Shown here piece by piece: positions 3,826 to 6,924 of a DNA stretch of 6,924 nucleotides (its first letter is position 1; each line of letters opens with the position of its first letter). The notes under the pieces were generated by a model. It was not told the DNA's origin, searched no databases, and saw nothing but the letters and a program-made list of their open reading frames with translations. Source of the DNA: Deinococcus sp. (GTDB taxonomy: Bacteria > Deinococcota > Deinococci > Deinococcales > Deinococcaceae); contig JAQBPF010000086.1 of assembly GCA_028287665.1 (NCBI GenBank), positions 1 to 6,924 of the forward strand, read 5' to 3'. A program made the position numbers and the translations under genes.

Positions 3826-6782
3826 ACCGCTTGCCTGCAAGCACCTGGGTTCTGATAGGCCGCGCTCAGGAGCAGGCGGCCCTGGCGCACGCGGTCAGGC
3901 GGGCCCATGAGGGTCAGGGCGGCGTCCTGCTGATTTCGGGGGAGGCGGGGATCGGTAAAACCCAATTGTTGGAAACGGTGATGCGGGCCGAACGCCTTCC
4001 AGCTCTGCGCGGGTGGTCCCGACCAACCCACACGGCTGCGCCTTTTGCCCCTGTCGCGTCTCTGTTGCGTGCAGGAATGGCGCTGGCCCCGGGCGTCCTC
4101 GACCACGTTCCGCTGGCAGAGCATCTGGCACTCCTCTTGCCCGAACTGGGCGCGGCCCTGCCCGGCCACCCAACACCAGAGAGCCGCAGAGCTGAGCCTC
4201 AGACGAGCCCGCTGGCCCTGCAGCAGGCCATCCGCAGTGCACTGGAAGCGCTGACGCAGGCCGCCGGGCCGCTGGCCCTGATTCTGGAAGACCTGCAGTG
4301 GGCCGACCACGCCACCCTGGAAGTGCTGCCCCTGCTGGCCGAATGGCTGGCCGACTGTCCGGCGCTGCTGGTGGGCACCTTCCGAAACGAAGAATTGCCC
4401 CACGTCCACCCGCTGCGCCGCGCCCGGCTGGAGCTTCGGCGCACTGGTCGCCTGGTGGAAATTGGCCTGGAACCGCTGGGGCTTCCGGACACCGCAGCCC
4501 TGGCGGGTGCTGCTCTGGGCGCTCCGGTGGCCCCCCAATTGGCCGAACTGCTGTATCAGCGCACCGAAGGCGTGCCCCTGTTCGTGCGCGAACTGGTGGC
4601 GGCGCTGTGGTCAGGCGGGCGGTTGGCCCTGAGTCAGACGGGGCTGGGGCGCAGCGGAGAACTGCAACTGATCTCTACAGCCAGTGGCGGGGGAATAGCC
4701 GAAGTGCCTCAAACTCTGCGCGACGCCATCCTGCTGAGCCTGGACCGCTTTCCGCCCGGTGCCCGCGCCGCCGCCGAAACCGCCGCGGTCCTGGGCCTTT
4801 CATTCGGGGCCAATCTGCTGCGCGAGTTGCTGGCCGACGATTCCACCTTCGATGCGCTCACGGAACGTGGTCTGCTGACCCTGGAAGACCAGCAGGCCGC
4901 CTTCCGGCACGCCCTGATCCGCGACGCGATTTACGCGGGCATTCCCTGGGCACGCCGCCGCACCCTGCACCGGCAGGTGGCCGCGCAGCTGGAGGCCAGC
5001 GGTGCGCCGCCGAGCCAGACGGCAGAACACTGGCTGGCTGGCCACGAACCGGAGCGGGCGCGGGCGGCGTTGGTAGCCTCTGCACAGGCTTCCTGCCGCC
5101 TGCATGCCTACCGCGACGCCGCCGAAGCTGCAGGCCGCGCCCTTGAACTCTGGCCCGCCGGAGTGGACGAAGCCCACCGCCTGGAAGTGCTGGATCAACT
5201 GGGGCACTGCGCCCAGACCTGCGGCCTGCTGCCCGAAGCCAGCCGGGCGTGGCGGGAAGCAGCGGCCGCACGCCGTGATGCGGGCGACCTGCGCGGATGT
5301 GCCGAATCTCAACGCCGCCTGGCGGGGTCGCTGGAACTTCAGGGCTTGTGGGAACAGGCGCTGGAGGCCCGCCGGGTGGCCGCCGACGCCTTCAGTACGG
5401 GCGGTTGGCTGGGGCAGGCCGCCGAAGAACGTTTAGCGGTAGGAACCGCTCTACGTGGGGGCGGAAGCTGTACCGCCGCCCTGGAGATCCTCTCCCGCGC
5501 GCTGGAGGAGGCCCGCAGCGCCCAGCGCCCTGACCTGCAGGCCCGCATTCTGGGGCAGCAGGGCAATGCGCTGGCCCGACTGGGGCAGATAGACCTTGGT
5601 TTGAAGGTGGGGCGGGACGGCCTGGCAGTTGCGCTGGCGGGCGGTTTCGTTCATGCCACCGCCGAGGTGTTGCACCGCATGGCCGATTCGTTGGAACATG
5701 CCGGAGACTACGCCGCGGCCCGCGAGACCTACGCCGAGGCCCTGGAACTGTGTGAGGCGACGGGCTCGGCGGCGGCCTATGCCTGCCGGGCCTGCGTCGC
5801 TGTGCCGCTGTATCAGACTGGAGCGTGGGACAAAGCGGCTGCCGAATGCCGTCTGGTGCTGGATTCGGCAGCCGCTCCGGTGGGGCCACGGAGCGTGGCT
5901 GGGGCCATGTTGGGTACGGTCTTGGCACACTGGGGTCAGCCCAGCCGGGCCCGGCCCCTGCTGCTGGAAGCGCTGGCGTTGGGGCGGCAAACGGGCAATA
6001 CCCCCGTGCAGATGCGGGCGCTGTGGGGGCTGGCACTCGCCGATGAGGTGGAGGGCCGTCCGGCAGCGGCGGCAGGCTGGGCACGCGACCTGCTGGACGT
6101 CTGGGAAGGCGTCGAAGACCATTACCACATCCTGTTCCCGATGCGCTGGGCATCGACTCTGTTTGCGGCCACCGGGGCCGACGACGACCTGCGCCGCGCC
6201 GCAGACGCGTTGGGGCGTGCGGCCCACCTTGGCGGCGGTCCCGTGGCGCATTCAGCTCTGGCACACGCGCTGGCAGAGGTGGCCTGCTCAGAAGGTCAGC
6301 CGGAGCTGGCGGCCAGACAGTTCGGCATTGCGGCAGAACTGCTCAGAGATTCCCGGACGCCCTTCGAGGAAGCCTCGACCCGTCTGCGCGCCGGGCAAGT
6401 TCTGGCGGCTTTGGGTCAACACGGGGCGGCAGTGGCGCAGGTGGTGACTGCACACCGCGCGGCACGGAGCCTGAATGCCGTTGCCCTGACGCGCCGCGCC
6501 GCCCACGCGCTACAGCACTTGGGCCAACCCCCAGAGCGGCGCGGTGCCCGGACGTCACCCGATCAGCTGACCGCTGGACTGACGCAGCGGCAACTGGAAG
6601 TGCTGCGGTGGGTGGCCCTGGGCCGCACCGACAAGGCCATTGCCCAGGTCTTGCGGCTCAGTCCAAGAACGGTCGAAATGCATATGGGCCGTATTCTGGC
6701 CAGTCTGGACAGCCGCTCGCGGGCCGAGGCGGTCGCCAAAGCCGCCGAGTTGGGTCTGCTGACCTCTTCAGCCTCATCCTGA
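3822..6782 (+). CDS. LAL-type LuxR family transcriptional regulator with AAA ATPase domain
   Basis: Predicted 986-residue cytoplasmic regulator of the large ATP-binding LuxR (LAL/MalT-like) class. The N-terminal AAA_16/STAND ATPase (about 10-385) has Walker A GEAGIGKT (40-47), Walker B LALILEDLQWAD (151-162, Asp157), the TFRNEEL segment (186-192), TEGVPLFVRELV (248-259) and FRHALIRDAIY (361-371), all usual landmarks. Residues about 400-900 are Ala/Leu-rich helical repeats of TPR-like character, probably the sensing and oligomerising part. Residues 917-980 are a LuxR helix-turn-helix beginning LTQRQLEVLRWVALGRTDK, with recognition helix near SPRTVEMHMGRIL (947-959). The start at 3822 matches the family's short lead before the IGR motif. 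An in-frame ATG at 3711 would add 37 residues without a good ribosome site. In known relatives, ligand and ATP binding switch the protein to a DNA-binding state. Divergence from the methyltransferase/hydrolase pair suggests local control; the signal is unknown. Confidence 0.92.
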   Translation: MNRLPASTWVLIGRAQEQAALAHAVRRAHEGQGGVLLISGEAGIGKTQLLETVMRAERLPALRGWSRPTHTAAPFAPVASLLRAGMALAPGVLDHVPLAEHLALLLPELGAALPGHPTPESRRAEPQTSPLALQQAIRSALEALTQAAGPLALILEDLQWADHATLEVLPLLAEWLADCPALLVGTFRNEELPHVHPLRRARLELRRTGRLVEIGLEPLGLPDTAALAGAALGAPVAPQLAELLYQRTEGVPLFVRELVAALWSGGRLALSQTGLGRSGELQLISTASGGGIAEVPQTLRDAILLSLDRFPPGARAAAETAAVLGLSFGANLLRELLADDSTFDALTERGLLTLEDQQAAFRHALIRDAIYAGIPWARRRTLHRQVAAQLEASGAPPSQTAEHWLAGHEPERARAALVASAQASCRLHAYRDAAEAAGRALELWPAGVDEAHRLEVLDQLGHCAQTCGLLPEASRAWREAAAARRDAGDLRGCAESQRRLAGSLELQGLWEQALEARRVAADAFSTGGWLGQAAEERLAVGTALRGGGSCTAALEILSRALEEARSAQRPDLQARILGQQGNALARLGQIDLGLKVGRDGLAVALAGGFVHATAEVLHRMADSLEHAGDYAAARETYAEALELCEATGSAAAYACRACVAVPLYQTGAWDKAAAECRLVLDSAAAPVGPRSVAGAMLGTVLAHWGQPSRARPLLLEALALGRQTGNTPVQMRALWGLALADEVEGRPAAAAGWARDLLDVWEGVEDHYHILFPMRWASTLFAATGADDDLRRAADALGRAAHLGGGPVAHSALAHALAEVACSEGQPELAARQFGIAAELLRDSRTPFEEASTRLRAGQVLAALGQHGAAVAQVVTAHRAARSLNAVALTRRAAHALQHLGQPPERRGARTSPDQLTAGLTQRQLEVLRWVALGRTDKAIAQVLRLSPRTVEMHMGRILASLDSRSRAEAVAKAAELGLLTSSASS

Positions 6783-6893
6783 ACAGGCGCCCCCGGAAGC
6801 CGTACAGTAAAGCTCAGTGAAAGCCCGATGACCCTGAAGCTGCCCGCCGCTGTGAATTCAAATTCACTCCCCTAATTCTATGAATCTAAATAT
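6783..6893. other. Non-coding gap after the regulator
   Basis: No gene is seen. A bulged hairpin can form between AGCTCAG (6811-6817) and CTGAAGCT (6834-6841), but no T run follows, so no classical terminator for the regulator is evident. Bases change from GC-rich to strongly AT-rich at about 6852, as expected for a promoter of a gene to the right. A possible weak promoter is TTCACT (6863-6868) with TAAATA (6887-6892), spacer 18. Confidence 0.5.
6852..6867. repeat. AT-rich perfect inverted repeat
   Basis: GTGAAT (6852-6857) and ATTCAC (6862-6867) pair exactly around TCAA. A related smaller dyad, ATTC-TAT-GAAT (6875-6885), follows. Two ATTC/GAAT dyads within 35 bases just ahead of a possible gene start look like operator sites, but this is inference. 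Confidence 0.4.
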
Positions 6894-6924
6894 ATGGAAC
6901 GAAACCCTCTGACTGCTCCCAGCG
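6894..6924 (+). CDS. Possible start of the next gene, truncated by window end
   Basis: An ATG at 6894 opens a frame (MERNPLTAPS) that stays open to the window edge, only ten codons. It follows an AT-rich promoter-like stretch, but no ribosome binding site precedes it, so it would have to be leaderless or spurious. No family can be recognised from ten residues. Confidence 0.2.
   Translation, partial: MERNPLTAPS

Noticed and set aside
4298..5146. Open frames inside the regulator in other frames and on the minus strand
   Set aside because: They are Pro/Arg/Ala-rich shadows of a continuous 986-codon gene whose domains run from end to end without a frame break.
1..6924. Mobile element, CRISPR array or RNA gene
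   Set aside because: I found no transposase or integrase motif, no regularly spaced repeats, no terminal inverted repeats flanked by target duplications and no tRNA or rRNA-like segment.

Overview
The window is a 6.9 kb piece of a GC-rich bacterial chromosome. Its genes use strongly GC-biased third codon positions, and AT-rich stretches are confined to the gaps between genes. The gene content and style (a DUF1990 protein, compact HAD and metallo-beta-lactamase hydrolases, a large LuxR-type ATPase regulator) would suit a Deinococcus-like organism, but that is an inference from general impression. No taxonomic marker such as an rRNA is present. I see no tRNA, rRNA, insertion sequence, CRISPR array, integrase or toxin gene.

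Layout, left to right. Positions 1-261 hold no gene, only inverted repeats and a purine-rich tract. A DUF1990 family protein with an N-terminal membrane anchor or signal segment lies on the minus strand (262-912). A 229-base divergent gap (913-1141) separates it from a HAD-superfamily phosphatase or mutase on the plus strand (1142-1795). This converges on a minus-strand pair, and the 131-base gap between them carries two hairpins that look like terminators. The pair is a class I SAM-dependent methyltransferase (2752-3648) followed by a metallo-beta-lactamase-fold hydrolase (1927-2649), in that transcription order. Divergent from the methyltransferase across a 173-base gap is a 986-residue LAL-type regulator (3822-6782): an N-terminal AAA/STAND ATPase, a long Ala/Leu-rich helical region and a C-terminal LuxR helix-turn-helix. 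The last 142 bases are non-coding with AT-rich inverted repeats, and may contain the promoter and first codons of the next gene.

The most coherent functional unit is the right half. A large ligand- or protein-sensing regulator is transcribed away from a methyltransferase/hydrolase pair, with a 14-base palindrome in the shared promoter region. The simplest reading is that the regulator controls this pair and perhaps itself. What the enzymes act on cannot be told from the sequence. The two left-hand genes look like ordinary independent housekeeping or accessory genes. I do not see a clearly new biological system; the items most worth checking are the divergent control region, the mini-ORF overlapping the regulator start, and the repeat-built N-terminal tail of the methyltransferase.
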